Shown: positions 35,391 to 45,807 of the stretch, one piece after another
How positions within the stretch are numbered: the first letter of the stretch is position 1
How the letters are laid out: every line of letters begins with the position of its first letter
Assembly (NCBI GenBank): GCA_963775805.1
Contig: CAVZKG010000001.1
Location: forward strand, 2,232,001-2,296,000
Length of the DNA stretch: 64,000 nt
Origin: JAFAMB01 sp963775805
GTDB taxonomy: Bacteria; Verrucomicrobiota; Verrucomicrobiia; Chthoniobacterales; JAFAMB01
Reading direction: 5' to 3'
The notes under the pieces: generated by a model
What the model saw: only the letters and a program-made list of their open reading frames with translations
Told to the model about the DNA's origin: nothing
Databases searched by the model: none
Position numbers and translations under genes: made by a program

Positions 35391-36464
35391 TCAATGACTA
35401 CGACGTGGGTGCCATGGTACGACATCCTTCTGTTCTTCCTTCGAGTAAGGCTCACCAAAATAGGGGAACTCGGTACGGATCCGATTGCGATCAGGGGCAG
35501 CGCCGTCCTGAAGGGGCCTGTTTGACGCCAATGTAAGCATCACATCCATCGCATCATCACCCAGCGGCCTCCCATTGAATTTCGCGAGATCAAATGCAGC
35601 TGCCGTTCCTAATTCATAGGGCAAGGTGTCCGGGCATAGTCGAGAGACTATTTGTTTTCCGTATTCTTCCGGGTTCATGACAGATCCCGCATAGGTAGTC
35701 ATCTTCTGGATATAGTCTGCGATGTATCCCGAAAATAAGGCGATGTCATCTGATGGCACAGATTTGTTGAAGGTCTCTTTCACTTCTTGGTTGCTGGGAT
35801 CGTTGAGAAAAAGGTGCGTGACCATCGGCAGGCCCCAGCGTGACACCTGCATCTCGGGAGCATGGCCGTAAAGTGACACCGTGGCCCAGGCGTGGACCGT
35901 TCCCTTGCCGATCAGATGGTTCGGTACTTCGAGGACAATCGCAGTGATATTGCGATGGTCGAAGAAGTTCTGACGACTGCGAAGGAACGCATCGCCGTCA
36001 TACCTCTGCTCGTTGTAGAAGGCATTCTGAAGATTACGCGTTGCGACAGCGTCGGCAGCGAACAGATCGGGAGAGATTCCGACGAAGGCGTGAATGCCAG
36101 ACTTGCTATGGACGTTGCCTGTATCGCCTTCTATCAGAAGTTCACCCTCGTCCCCTCCGATGGCCTCGCCAGTGGCTCTACGGACCTGAAACTTCTGAAC
36201 GTGGACATTCTCGTCCCCGTTTACATGTCTCGGTTCGCTGAATCTGAACTTGAAGACAACGTCTTCGCGAGCGTCACCAGTCAGGTCCAGGCGGAAGGCA
36301 TACAAACCCTCAATGTGCAGGGTATCCGGTGTAGAGAGGATAACATCCGGATTGACGGTCATCGCCATCACGGTTGTGTCGGGAGCGCCCTGAAACAGAT
36401 AGAGATCACACACGTTCAGGCTGGGTTCCTCTTTCGCAAGTTTGGTATCGAAATGATGGGACAT
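35391..36464 (-). CDS. DUF4331 family protein
   Basis: About 357 residues with the DUF4331 opening MSHHFDTKLAKEEPSLNVCD, LYLFQGAPDTTVMAMTVNPD and HIEGLYAFRLDLTGDAREDV, which mark this family of unknown function. ATG 36464 is preferred over the TTG 18 bases upstream because GGAGAGGAAAACC lies directly before it. No signal peptide is visible, although many relatives are secreted. Nothing in the neighbours hints at the role; next on the right is a 418-base gap. Confidence 0.85.
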   Translation of the reverse strand: MSHHFDTKLAKEEPSLNVCDLYLFQGAPDTTVMAMTVNPDVILSTPDTLHIEGLYAFRLDLTGDAREDVVFKFRFSEPRHVNGDENVHVQKFQVRRATGEAIGGDEGELLIEGDTGNVHSKSGIHAFVGISPDLFAADAVATRNLQNAFYNEQRYDGDAFLRSRQNFFDHRNITAIVLEVPNHLIGKGTVHAWATVSLYGHAPEMQVSRWGLPMVTHLFLNDPSNQEVKETFNKSVPSDDIALFSGYIADYIQKMTTYAGSVMNPEEYGKQIVSRLCPDTLPYELGTAAAFDLAKFNGRPLGDDAMDVMLTLASNRPLQDGAAPDRNRIRTEFPYFGEPYSKEEQKDVVPWHPRRSH

Positions 36465-36482
36465 GGTTTTCCTCTCCGCCAA

Positions 36483-36900
36483 TGCGCTGTGGATAATACA
36501 CGTTTATACAGACGTTGCGCCAATATTTGAAGTAAAGAAATGTCTCAATGGGGCTGCCCAGATGCGCAAGCGAGTACCCGGAGGTTTTTCCACTATTCAG
36601 TGCGGCATAGACTGTAGTGATCGCTGGGTGGCGCGGTGTTTGCCGAGTATTTGGCATATCCGCATCACCGACACCGGCGCGTGCCTAGTGTGCTTACGTT
36701 TTATTTCATGCGTAAGGGCATACATTACTCGTTCGGGTAATGGCGCGGCCGATTTTGTGCAATAACATTCAAAGCAGATACTATTAGTAAGGATAGTGAC
36801 GACTGTTAGCCTCGCAAAATACTTTCTTTGAACGAAGGCGGTCGAAAGCTGAACCTTACGCATAAGGCTGCAAATCAAAAAAAATTACAGGAAAATACAG
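36483..36900. other. Intergenic stretch, no gene seen
   Basis: About 418 bases between the DUF4331 gene (minus) and a small gene (plus). Open frames here are short, Cys/Arg-rich and not protein-like. Two weak inverted repeats occur (CTTACG/CGTAAG at 36693-36716 and CCTTA/TAAGG near 36856-36869). It presumably holds the two divergent promoters. Confidence 0.45.
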
Positions 36901-37137
36901 ATGAGCGAACATGCGAAGACAGTCGAACCAAAAATTCGTGCAATTCAGGAAGCACTAAACAAAATAACACCACACACTGAAGAGCTGCTTGGAATCATTT
37001 ATAGGCCCGGTTGGACCACGCCACGGGAACTTGAATTCGTCCACGCGATGCTTGACTCACTGGCCCATCAGATTGAAGGCGTCGACCATGCGCATCAAGC
37101 GTTGGTCGCAGTCGCCAACAAGATTGGCCATCCCTGA
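36901..37137 (+). CDS. Small hypothetical helical protein
   Basis: A 78-residue, mostly helical protein (PKIRAIQEALNKITPHTEEL, REFVHAMLDSL-like middle, IEGVDHAHQALVAVANKIGH). AGGAAAATACAG precedes the ATG. I recognise no family. It stands alone, ending 50 bases before the convergent alkB gene. Confidence 0.55.
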   Translation: MSEHAKTVEPKIRAIQEALNKITPHTEELLGIIYRPGWTTPRELEFVHAMLDSLAHQIEGVDHAHQALVAVANKIGHP

Positions 37138-37187
37138 GGAAAATACGCAGATCCGTTGTCGTCCTGAAAGACTTAACAGGTACCCGA

Positions 37188-37697
37188 TCATCTCCGTGAC
37201 AACTCCTCGAACGCGATGGTTCGAAAAGTCAGGTTGATCCTAGGTGTGGTGAGCTTGGCCGTTTTTGGCACACTATGTTGCCAAAAAGTTTGAGTCGCTC
37301 TATCCATCACAAGGAGGCTTCCATTCTCGAGCTGGATTGATACCGGGTGCCCGTTCTTCTTGTGTCGAAAAGAGAATTTCCTTTCGGCACCAAGGCTAAG
37401 AGAGCCAATTGCGGTACCCTTTCCGATGGCTCTTTCGTCGTCGCTGTGCCAGCCAATTCCTTCACTACCGTCGTGGTACAGGTTGCACAGACACGAATTG
37501 AACGAGCCCTGGGCTTTATCTTCAACTAGCGTCTTAAGAGCGAGTAACTCCCTTGTCCACGGCAACGCAATCTTGGTCGTGCCAGAATAAGTGTAGGAGT
37601 AGCTCGAATCACCGTACCAAGCGACTTTACGGGCGGTGACAATGTGTTTGCCGCAAATGATCGCCTCGTCACTTTTCCACGGAACGGTTGTTAGCAA
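37188..37697 (-). CDS. alkB: AlkB-type 2-oxoglutarate/Fe(II) dioxygenase
   Basis: A 169-residue AlkB-family enzyme, which oxidatively removes alkyl groups from N1-methyladenine and N3-methylcytosine in DNA or RNA. The metal ligands are His-84 and Asp-86 (GIGWHSDDE) and His-141 (WQHSVPK); the 2-oxoglutarate arginines are in RINLTFR. The TTG at 37697 is only the first available start after an in-frame TGA; the codons between that TGA and the TTG (FDQEDYFKAL) also look like AlkB, so the protein may start earlier or once have been joined to Ada, whose stop is that TGA. Confidence 0.85.
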   Translation of the reverse strand: MLTTVPWKSDEAIICGKHIVTARKVAWYGDSSYSYTYSGTTKIALPWTRELLALKTLVEDKAQGSFNSCLCNLYHDGSEGIGWHSDDERAIGKGTAIGSLSLGAERKFSFRHKKNGHPVSIQLENGSLLVMDRATQTFWQHSVPKTAKLTTPRINLTFRTIAFEELSRR

Positions 37698-37724
37698 CGC
37701 TTTGAAATAATCCTCTTGGTCAAA

Positions 37725-38816
37725 TCATGCAGCCCTTCTTTCTCGGATCAGGAGAGCCTGCTTGCGATCCACGCCCCAACGATACCCTGAGAGGGCTCCA
37801 TTTTTGCGGACGACTCTGTGACAGGGCACAGCCACTGCGAGCGAGTTCGCACTGCAGGCCTGCGCGACAGCCCGCACCGACTTCGGAAAGCCAATCCGCT
37901 TTGCCACTTCATTGTAGCTGATTGTCTTTCCGGGCGGAATCCGTTGCAGTTCCTTCCACACGCGCTATTGAAAAGCGGTGCCGCGTATGTCCAGTGGCAG
38001 ATCCAATCCGATTTTCGGGGCTTCAACAAAGCCAATGACTTTGGCCACCAGCTTCTCGTATTCTGCATCACCCCCAACGAGACGGGCCTTCCGGAACTGG
38101 TCTTCCAGATCCCGGAGGAGCTTCTCAGGATTGTCGTCCATAAGAATCGCACAGACTCCTTTCTCGGAAGATGCGACGAGAATGGCACCTAGCGAGCACT
38201 CTGCGATCGCGAAGCGGATCGTGCTTCCTGTGCCACCCTCACGGTATTCTTTGGGTTTCATACCAAGGATTTTTGATGAACCGGCGTAGAAACGGCCGTT
38301 CGAATTGTATCCAGCCTCATAAATGGCTTCGGTTACGGTTCGCCATTTCGGCAAAGCCTTCTTCATGCGGTCAGAGCGATGAGCGTTGGCGTATTCTTTT
38401 GGGGTTAGCCCGGTAATTGCCCTGAAAAGGCGGTGAAAATATCCGGGGCTAATTTTAACTGATTCGGCGAGCTGATTCAGGTTCGGAAAGTTCTCAGCTT
38501 CTCGGATCAATCGGCATGCAGTGGCGACGGCTTTGGAGTGATGGCTCGCCAATCCGCGCCCTTTGGGATCACAACGTTTGCAAGCGCGGAACCCTGCCTT
38601 TTCGGCGTCTTCCAGCGATAGGCGGAAGATAACATTTTCGCGTTTAGGCAGGCGTGCTGGACAGGAGGGCCGGCAATAGACACCAGTGGTCTTCACCGAA
38701 AACCAAAAAAGGCCATCGGCCTGTTCGTCCTTATTGACAAGCGCCTGCCAACGCGCCTCGTCCGTGACGAATTTCAGGCTCTTGTCCCTGATTGCTGGCT
38801 TGGGAATCTTTGTCAT
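37725..38816 (-). pseudogene. ada: Ada methyltransferase/regulator interrupted by TAG
   Basis: From ATG 38816 the frame encodes Ada: the N-terminal zinc/methyl-phosphotriester site Cys-48, Cys-52, Cys-79 and Cys-82 (VYCRPSCPAR, FRACKRC), an AraC-type HTH (NLNQLAESVKISPGYFHRLF, RAITGLTPKEYANAHR) and the start of the O6-alkylguanine transferase domain. At codon 284 (37965-37967) a TAG interrupts LDIRGTAFQ-RVWKELQRIPPG, where relatives have FQQRVW, so CAG has become TAG. The frame then continues intact through the active-site PCHRV to the TGA at 37725. Without readthrough the product keeps phosphotriester sensing but loses O6-methylguanine repair. Confidence 0.85.
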
Positions 38817-39093
38817 GCTCGAACCGTACCATCGACCCTGAAAGCAAAAACTCTGATTCTTGCTCTCAAATTCCTTTGCGAGAAGCAGGGAGACTCGCCT
38901 TGCCTCGCAAATCAATCCACTACTAGCGGCGAAATGATAGTCGTCACCGTTTGCAGCGATGGATCGCCACGCAAACGGCGGTGGCCACCATGGAACGCGC
39001 GCCTGAATTTGAAATCATGAAACGGAGTTTTGCCGGCGCGCTCTTGGGTTAGGACGTCGCCAGGCACTGCATGACGCAGTTGCCAGAAACAAA

Positions 39094-40578
39094 TTAGTGT
39101 CCATTCGGACGAAAGGAAAAATAATGTCTAACGAAAGCGACAATAAGGCCATTGTTGGCCGCTGGTTCGATAAATTCTGGGGCAAGACCTGCGACCGGAC
39201 AAAGACACACAGCCAGATCAGCAGCCTGGCTGCGCAATTCGCGAACGGCAATGGATTCGTATAGCCGTCCCCTTTGCGTACTACCCAGGGTATAAAGTCC
39301 TTCAATTACCTCACCTCGTCGGTTACAGATAGACCCCCCTTCAGCGGTATAAGCTCCCATGTGCAGCGGATCGGTAGCAAGAAGGTCGCGGATTAACAGT
39401 TGCTCGACTAACGGATCGTTGAGTTTGCGGTAATCGGCTTGAGGACCGGTGCAGCTCAGGACATATTTCACGTTGAGATGCTGTTCTCCAGAGGTTCCAC
39501 GCGGCCTGTAAGTGACCTCTACTCCTTCGCCCGTTGGCTCGAAACCTTTGATGTATCCCTGGTGGCAAACCAAGCGCCCTTCGGCCTCGAGACGTTTCTT
39601 TGTTTCCATAATCTCCGGCGCGCAACGATGACGGTGCGTGTCCGCCAACGCGCCGAGATGCCGCAAAAAACGGCGCTGTTCAACCGGTTCAAAGTTTTTC
39701 CAGATAGCCTGCGTCAATGGACGCATTGAATCTAACACAGGACGCCAATCAATCCCCTGCGCTTTCGCCAAGCGCAATTCCCGGCCCACGCGCCGGCACA
39801 ACGCTCGCGCCGTCCTGGGTAAATCTTCTGGGTCGAGAAAGGCCGGATAGGGTCCTGCCTTCTTGTGCGGCTGCGGGAAGAGCCCACGTCTCGAAAGAAG
39901 ATGGATTTTGCCTTCCCGCTTCGTTTCATCGAGCGTGAGAAGCAGATCAAGGCTCGTTAAACCCGTGCCAATCATTAGGATGTCACCCGGTTCGGCGAGC
40001 TTCGTGTGCGCTTCGACAGCGTATGGGTTATTCATGAACCAATTTCGAACTCCATTCGTCTGCCCAACCGATTCGTCAGGTGGAAAATTCCCAAGCGCTA
40101 GTACAACGCGGCCGCTTTCCAAGCTCGTCCCGGATTTGCCAATCACTCGGAATGATCCTTTTTCAGTTCGCATCAGATCGATGATTTCATCACAGATCAC
40201 ATCCAGCGTTCCGGGCAACGAGCTGGCCTCGCGCAACAAATCCTGTATGTAATCACCAAAAACACGACGCGGAATGAATGCGTCAGGCTGCAATTCCTGG
40301 ACTCCGGCGGCATTCAGATTCGCCGGATGCGCCTGCAACCATCGGTAGAAGTGATCAATTTGATCAGGAAACGCTCCCATTTGATCGGCCCGGACGTTTA
40401 GCAGATGCTTCGGATCGGCGGTGCCGTACGCCACGCCGCGTCCGAAAATCTTGCTCCGATCAATCAATGCGATGCTTAAGCCGCATTGTGCGCGCGCCAA
40501 GTGGACGGCTACCATCGTTCCACTGAAGCCGCTACCGATGATAACGACATCGTAGAAGGAGTTGGGTTGGTTGTTCAT
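39094..40578 (-). CDS. FAD/NAD(P)-binding oxidoreductase
   Basis: About 494 residues of the FAD-NAD(P)-binding protein family (HI0933-unlike, pyr_redox/FAD_NAD_binding_9 type). The N-terminal Rossmann loop is YDVVIIGSGFSGTMVAVHLA, followed by GRGVAYGTADPKHLLNVRAD, a family hallmark, and a second dinucleotide loop DILMIGTGLTSLDLLLTL. ATG 40578 is used because the longer frame adds 20 residues that overlap the divergent LysR promoter. Reaction unknown; relatives act near siderophore or sulfur metabolism. It is divergent from a LysR gene with 79 bases between them, so LysR probably controls it. Confidence 0.8.
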   Translation of the reverse strand: MNNQPNSFYDVVIIGSGFSGTMVAVHLARAQCGLSIALIDRSKIFGRGVAYGTADPKHLLNVRADQMGAFPDQIDHFYRWLQAHPANLNAAGVQELQPDAFIPRRVFGDYIQDLLREASSLPGTLDVICDEIIDLMRTEKGSFRVIGKSGTSLESGRVVLALGNFPPDESVGQTNGVRNWFMNNPYAVEAHTKLAEPGDILMIGTGLTSLDLLLTLDETKREGKIHLLSRRGLFPQPHKKAGPYPAFLDPEDLPRTARALCRRVGRELRLAKAQGIDWRPVLDSMRPLTQAIWKNFEPVEQRRFLRHLGALADTHRHRCAPEIMETKKRLEAEGRLVCHQGYIKGFEPTGEGVEVTYRPRGTSGEQHLNVKYVLSCTGPQADYRKLNDPLVEQLLIRDLLATDPLHMGAYTAEGGSICNRRGEVIEGLYTLGSTQRGRLYESIAVRELRSQAADLAVCLCPVAGLAPEFIEPAANNGLIVAFVRHYFSFRPNGH

Positions 40579-40636
40579 AACGCTCCGAATTTGCAACGAA
40601 ATTGACAGCCGTAGTAATGACGAATTACTATGGCCC

Positions 40637-40651
40637 ATAAATATTTGTTAT
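40637..40651. promoter_or_regulatory. Possible LysR-binding box
   Basis: ATAAATATTTGTTAT, an imperfect inverted repeat (ATAA-N7-TTAT), sits between the divergent LysR and FAD-protein genes, close to the LysR start. LysR sites are loosely conserved, so this is only a suggestion. Confidence 0.25.
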
Positions 40652-40657
40652 GAGCCG

Positions 40658-41581
40658 ATGATCGATTATCGCCTACATGTCTTTCGTCAAGTGGCTGAGG
40701 TTCGTAGTCTAACCAAAGCATCAAAGGCTCTTAATCTTTCTCAGCCCGCGGTAACCAAACATATAAAGCTTCTGGAAGAAGAGTTGCGGATCCCGCTCTT
40801 TATTCGCTCCAGCAGCGGAGTGGCACTCACCGATGCGGGGACAATTTTTTTACGGCATGTACAGGAGACAGAGAAATCACGAGCCGCAGTAATGGAGAGA
40901 TTGCAGGCTCCCGTTGGGCTCCTGACAGGGACTCTGCATCTCGGGAGCAGCGTGACAATCGCTTCGTATTACCTGCCGGAAGCTCTCGTGGGGTTCAAAG
41001 CTAAGTACGCTTCCGTGAAGTGTGACGTAATTGAAGGTAACACCGACCTGATCGTCGGACTCCTGCTCGATCAGCGGATCGAAGTCGGGCTGGTTGAAGG
41101 CCCCTGCCGCCGGCGTGAACTGCAAGCCCGGCCGTTCTACGAGGACGAAGTCATTTGGATTGCAGCTCCTTTTGATCCGCTCGCCAAAATAAAGCATCCC
41201 GGCGTCAAAACTCTGTTTGAGCGTCCGATCATCTCTCGTGAACTGGGTTCGGGCACGCGTCGCGTGATCGAAATCGCGCTCCGTCAACAGGGATTTCCTC
41301 TGTCGGGTGTCAGGATCGAGCAGGAATTACCCAGTACGGAAGCGATTAAGCGCATGGTTGCGACCGGGGCAGGGATTGGCTACGCGTCGCAGTTAAGTGT
41401 CCAGCAAGAGTTGGCCTCGGGCCAGTTGATTCAAATTCACTGCCCCAAGCTGAAGACAAAGCGATCCTTCTCGATCCTGATTCCTCAAGGACCTGATCCT
41501 GTCGGAATCGTCCAGGCTTTTTCGAATTTTATTGTCGAGAACGTAACATCACGAAAATCGCATGAGCGCACCAGCTCGTGA
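40658..41581 (+). CDS. LysR-family regulator
   Basis: A 307-residue LysR protein started at ATG 40658 (MIDYRLHVFRQVAEVRSLTK), which places the winged HTH at residues 1-60 (KALNLSQPAVTKHIKLLEEE). The effector domain follows (GTLHLGSSVTIASYYLPEAL to LFERPIISRELGSGTRRVIE), similar to CysB/Cbl-type regulators. It is divergent from the FAD protein and its TGA overlaps a GTG in frame with sthA, so it may be co-transcribed with sthA. An imperfect ATAA-N7-TTAT box lies at 40637-40651 in the shared promoter. Confidence 0.88.
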   Translation: MIDYRLHVFRQVAEVRSLTKASKALNLSQPAVTKHIKLLEEELRIPLFIRSSSGVALTDAGTIFLRHVQETEKSRAAVMERLQAPVGLLTGTLHLGSSVTIASYYLPEALVGFKAKYASVKCDVIEGNTDLIVGLLLDQRIEVGLVEGPCRRRELQARPFYEDEVIWIAAPFDPLAKIKHPGVKTLFERPIISRELGSGTRRVIEIALRQQGFPLSGVRIEQELPSTEAIKRMVATGAGIGYASQLSVQQELASGQLIQIHCPKLKTKRSFSILIPQGPDPVGIVQAFSNFIVENVTSRKSHERTSS

Positions 41582-41604
41582 GATTGTCTCGCGAACCGAA
41601 GATT

Positions 41605-43041
41605 ATGACGAACGACCTGAAAACATACGACTTGGTGGTAATTGGGGGCGGGCCCGCAGGCATAGCTGCGGCGACGTCCGCATCGACTTTCGGCAAAAAC
41701 GTGGTCTTGGTGGATAATCACCCGGAAATCGGCGGCGCAGGCGTCAACACAGGGACAGTCCCGAGCAAGACCCTGCGTGAAACGGCCTTGGCTTTATCAG
41801 GACTCAAGTCGCGTAATCTCTACGGAGTGGATCTGTCGCTGCGCCGGGAGGTAACTGTCGCCGATTTTCTTGGTCATGAGGAACATGTGAAGAACGCATT
41901 TCACGCGAGCCTCACGCAGCGATTGAAACAGCTCAACGCGACGACCTATTGGGGCACCTGCAGCTTCCTCGACGCGCACACAGTTCAGGTCGCTCTAGGG
42001 CGGGAAAATCCCGAGAATGATCCTACAGCCACTGTCGAAGAGATCCATTTGCACGGTGAGAAAATTTTGATCGCCACCGGGTCGTCACCCGTTCGTCCCG
42101 ATCTGTTTTCTTTCGGCGACGGGAAAATTCACGATTCAGATTCCATTCTAAAACTGGACCGTATTCCAAAAACTATATTGGTCGTCGGTGCCGGTGTGAT
42201 CGGGGCTGAATACGCCTGCACATTCCGCGCGCTTGGTGCGGAAGTCCACTTGCTTGACGGACGCGATGTCCTGCTTCCGTTTCTGGATGCGGAAGTTTCA
42301 CAGGCTTTGGCGGGTGCGCTGGAGCGCAATGGAATCGTCATCCACTTGAACGAAAATGTGCGGAAATGCATTCCGCTGGAATCGGACGGTGTCCAGCTCG
42401 AGCTCTCCTCCGGAGCAACACTGGCCGGCGATGCGGTGTTAGTTGCAGCGGGCAGACAGAGTAATACTGCCGAGCTCGGGCTTGAAAAAGCGGGGGTGCA
42501 AACGGGTGCCCGCGGAGTCATTCCAGTGAACGAGCATTTCCAGACAAACATTGAACGCATTTATGCGGCTGGTGACGTCATCGGATTTCCGGCCCTCGCC
42601 TCGACAAGTGTCGAGCAGGCGCGACGGGCAGTGCGCCACGCGCTGGATCTTGGCGGAAGCGCAATCTCCCCTCTCCTGCCAAATGGCATCTATACGATCC
42701 CGGAAGCCAGTATGATCGGCGAGACCGAGGAATCTCTCAAAGAGAAGGGTGTAACCTACATCGCAGGACGGGCATACTATCGGGAAAATGCACGTGGCAG
42801 GATTATCGGCGACCAGGACGGCTTTGTGAAGCTGCTCTTTCGCGAGGATGACCTGAAACTGATCGGCGTGCATGTCATGGGCGAGCTGGCAACGGAGGTC
42901 GTGCACATCGGCCTGGTTGCGATGATGTGCAATGCCTCTGCCGATCTCTTTGTCGATGCCTGCTTCAACGTCCCAACTCTCGGAGTCCTCTACAAAAATG
43001 CGACGCTGAACGCGTTGCAAAGCTCTTCACACTTGAGATAG
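41605..43041 (+). CDS. sthA: Soluble pyridine nucleotide transhydrogenase
   Basis: About 478 residues of the Si-specific transhydrogenase SthA (UdhA), a flavoprotein that moves reducing equivalents between NADPH and NAD. FAD loop GGGPAGIAAATSASTFGKNV, second dinucleotide loop ILVVGAGVIGAEYACTFRAL, and the C-terminal dimer interface (HIGLVAMMCNASADLFVDAC, FNVPTLGVLYKNATLNAL). Instead of the paired redox Cys of dihydrolipoamide dehydrogenase it has GGAGVNTGTVPSKTLRE, with no Cys at either place, which excludes a lipoamide dehydrogenase. ATG 41605 or the GTG at 41578 (overlapping the LysR stop) may be the start. Confidence 0.85.
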   Translation: MTNDLKTYDLVVIGGGPAGIAAATSASTFGKNVVLVDNHPEIGGAGVNTGTVPSKTLRETALALSGLKSRNLYGVDLSLRREVTVADFLGHEEHVKNAFHASLTQRLKQLNATTYWGTCSFLDAHTVQVALGRENPENDPTATVEEIHLHGEKILIATGSSPVRPDLFSFGDGKIHDSDSILKLDRIPKTILVVGAGVIGAEYACTFRALGAEVHLLDGRDVLLPFLDAEVSQALAGALERNGIVIHLNENVRKCIPLESDGVQLELSSGATLAGDAVLVAAGRQSNTAELGLEKAGVQTGARGVIPVNEHFQTNIERIYAAGDVIGFPALASTSVEQARRAVRHALDLGGSAISPLLPNGIYTIPEASMIGETEESLKEKGVTYIAGRAYYRENARGRIIGDQDGFVKLLFREDDLKLIGVHVMGELATEVVHIGLVAMMCNASADLFVDACFNVPTLGVLYKNATLNALQSSSHLR

Positions 43042-43208
43042 ATTTCTTAGGATTCGCTGCCGAAATTTGAATTGTTATAAAAACTGAATTTCGACAGGCA
43101 TTAATCTAATAACATGCAATTTTTAAGTTGCTTCCTGTTGATCACTGTTTTGCACAGACTCACAGAATTCCGGCCGGCTGCTGTCTGGTAGACTAACGAA
43201 AGCTTCGC

Positions 43209-44666
<1,458 letters not shown>

Positions 44667-44684
44667 GGTCACGGACTTGGCGCA

Positions 44685-44735
44685 CTAGCCTGAATAGCTC
44701 ACAAGTTTTTCAAACTTGTGAGAAATGCGGGCTAG
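44685..44735. repeat. Palindromic intergenic repeat, copy 2, with strong hairpin
   Basis: CTAGCCTGAATAG and AAATGCGGGCTAG bracket an 11-bp perfect stem, CTCACAAGTTT/AAACTTGTGAG (44698-44722) with a three-base loop. The ends match copy 1 at 1187-1228. It lies between the convergent cls and dehydrogenase genes and may act as a bidirectional terminator. Confidence 0.7.
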
Positions 44736-44746
44736 CTTGAGCGTTT

Positions 44747-45796
44747 TCACCGAACCGGTTTGCTAACGATCGCTTCCGGATTAACACAATGTTCGAGTGG
44801 TTCGCCGTTCAAAAAACGCCGGACTTCGCCAGCCGCAATCCGTGCGGCTTTCTCGGCAGTCTGTTTGCTAGCGCCCGCGATATGAGGCGTCATCACGATG
44901 TGTGGCGTTGTTAGAAGGCGGGAACCGGCGGGGATCGGTTCTTCCGGAAAAACGTCGAATCCGGCACCCCAAAGATGACCGCTGTCTAGTGCATCGCAGA
45001 CGGCGTCGTAATCGACCAGTGTGCCCCGCGCACAATTGATGAGCACCGATCCAGGAGGCATCGCGGCAAGTTGCTTTTTGCTCATCATCCCCTGGGTTTC
45101 AGCTGTGGCTCTGGCGTGCAACGAAACGATGTGGGAACGGGAAAGCAACTCGTCGAATCCGACTCTTTCAGCAAGATCTCCCAAGGTCTCAGGCTTTACG
45201 TACGGATCGTATACAAGCACGTGACAGCCAAATCCGTGAAGCATCCGAGCGACGCGGCTGCCGATCGCGCCGTAGCCGATCAATCCGGCAGTGGAATTCT
45301 CCAACTCCAGTCCGCATTTGCCATATTCGTAGTAGTCGCCACGCCATTCGCCGCCCGCGAGAGGACCGTGAGATTCAGGAATCCGGCGCAGCACAGAAAG
45401 AATGAGGCTGACGGTATGCTCGGCGGTGGCCGTGGCATTCCGGCCGGGAGCGTTGCAGACCACCACGCCATGCTGGGTCGCCGCTTTGACATTCGCGTTA
45501 GTCGGACCTCCGCGCGCGATGACCGCCAGTTTCAGGTCTGGAGCAGATTCGAGAACTTTTTTCGTGAGAGGCGCATGGTTAGCGACGTAAATGCTCGCCC
45601 CTTGAAGAGCCCCGATAATTTCCTCCTCCGAGCCAGACGCTTCGGTGACTTCCCCTATCTTGCCGAACGGCACACCTGGCCAAGGGGATTGGTATTCACG
45701 GAACTCGATGGGAGTCTTCACTTCCACGCGAATGGCGTCGGCAAAGAGAGAAGGAAGGATGAAATGGTCGCCGGCAACAAGTATGCGTGTGCTCAT
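44747..45796 (-). CDS. 2-hydroxyacid dehydrogenase (NAD-dependent)
   Basis: A 349-residue D-isomer-specific 2-hydroxyacid dehydrogenase of the phosphoglycerate dehydrogenase-like group. NAD loop GLIGYGAIGSRVARMLHGFG (about 165-184), then the catalytic set: Arg in NCARGTLVDYDAV, Glu in FPEEPIP and His in MTPHIAGAS. HTVSLILSVLRRIPESHGPL is the family helix. It is the last gene of the sugar operon, 11 bases after the histidine phosphatase, and so probably oxidises or reduces a sugar-derived acid. Confidence 0.85.
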   Translation of the reverse strand: MSTRILVAGDHFILPSLFADAIRVEVKTPIEFREYQSPWPGVPFGKIGEVTEASGSEEEIIGALQGASIYVANHAPLTKKVLESAPDLKLAVIARGGPTNANVKAATQHGVVVCNAPGRNATATAEHTVSLILSVLRRIPESHGPLAGGEWRGDYYEYGKCGLELENSTAGLIGYGAIGSRVARMLHGFGCHVLVYDPYVKPETLGDLAERVGFDELLSRSHIVSLHARATAETQGMMSKKQLAAMPPGSVLINCARGTLVDYDAVCDALDSGHLWGAGFDVFPEEPIPAGSRLLTTPHIVMTPHIAGASKQTAEKAARIAAGEVRRFLNGEPLEHCVNPEAIVSKPVR

Positions 45797-45807
45797 AAGG
45801 TTTGATT

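Noticed and set aside
36597..36878. 93-codon minus-strand frame in the gap before the small gene at 36901
   Set aside because: Cys/Thr/His-rich composition, no ribosome-binding site and no recognisable motif; treated as non-coding.
41605..43041. Dihydrolipoamide dehydrogenase
   Set aside because: The redox-active Cys pair is missing (GGAGVNTGTVPSK), which points to the transhydrogenase SthA instead.
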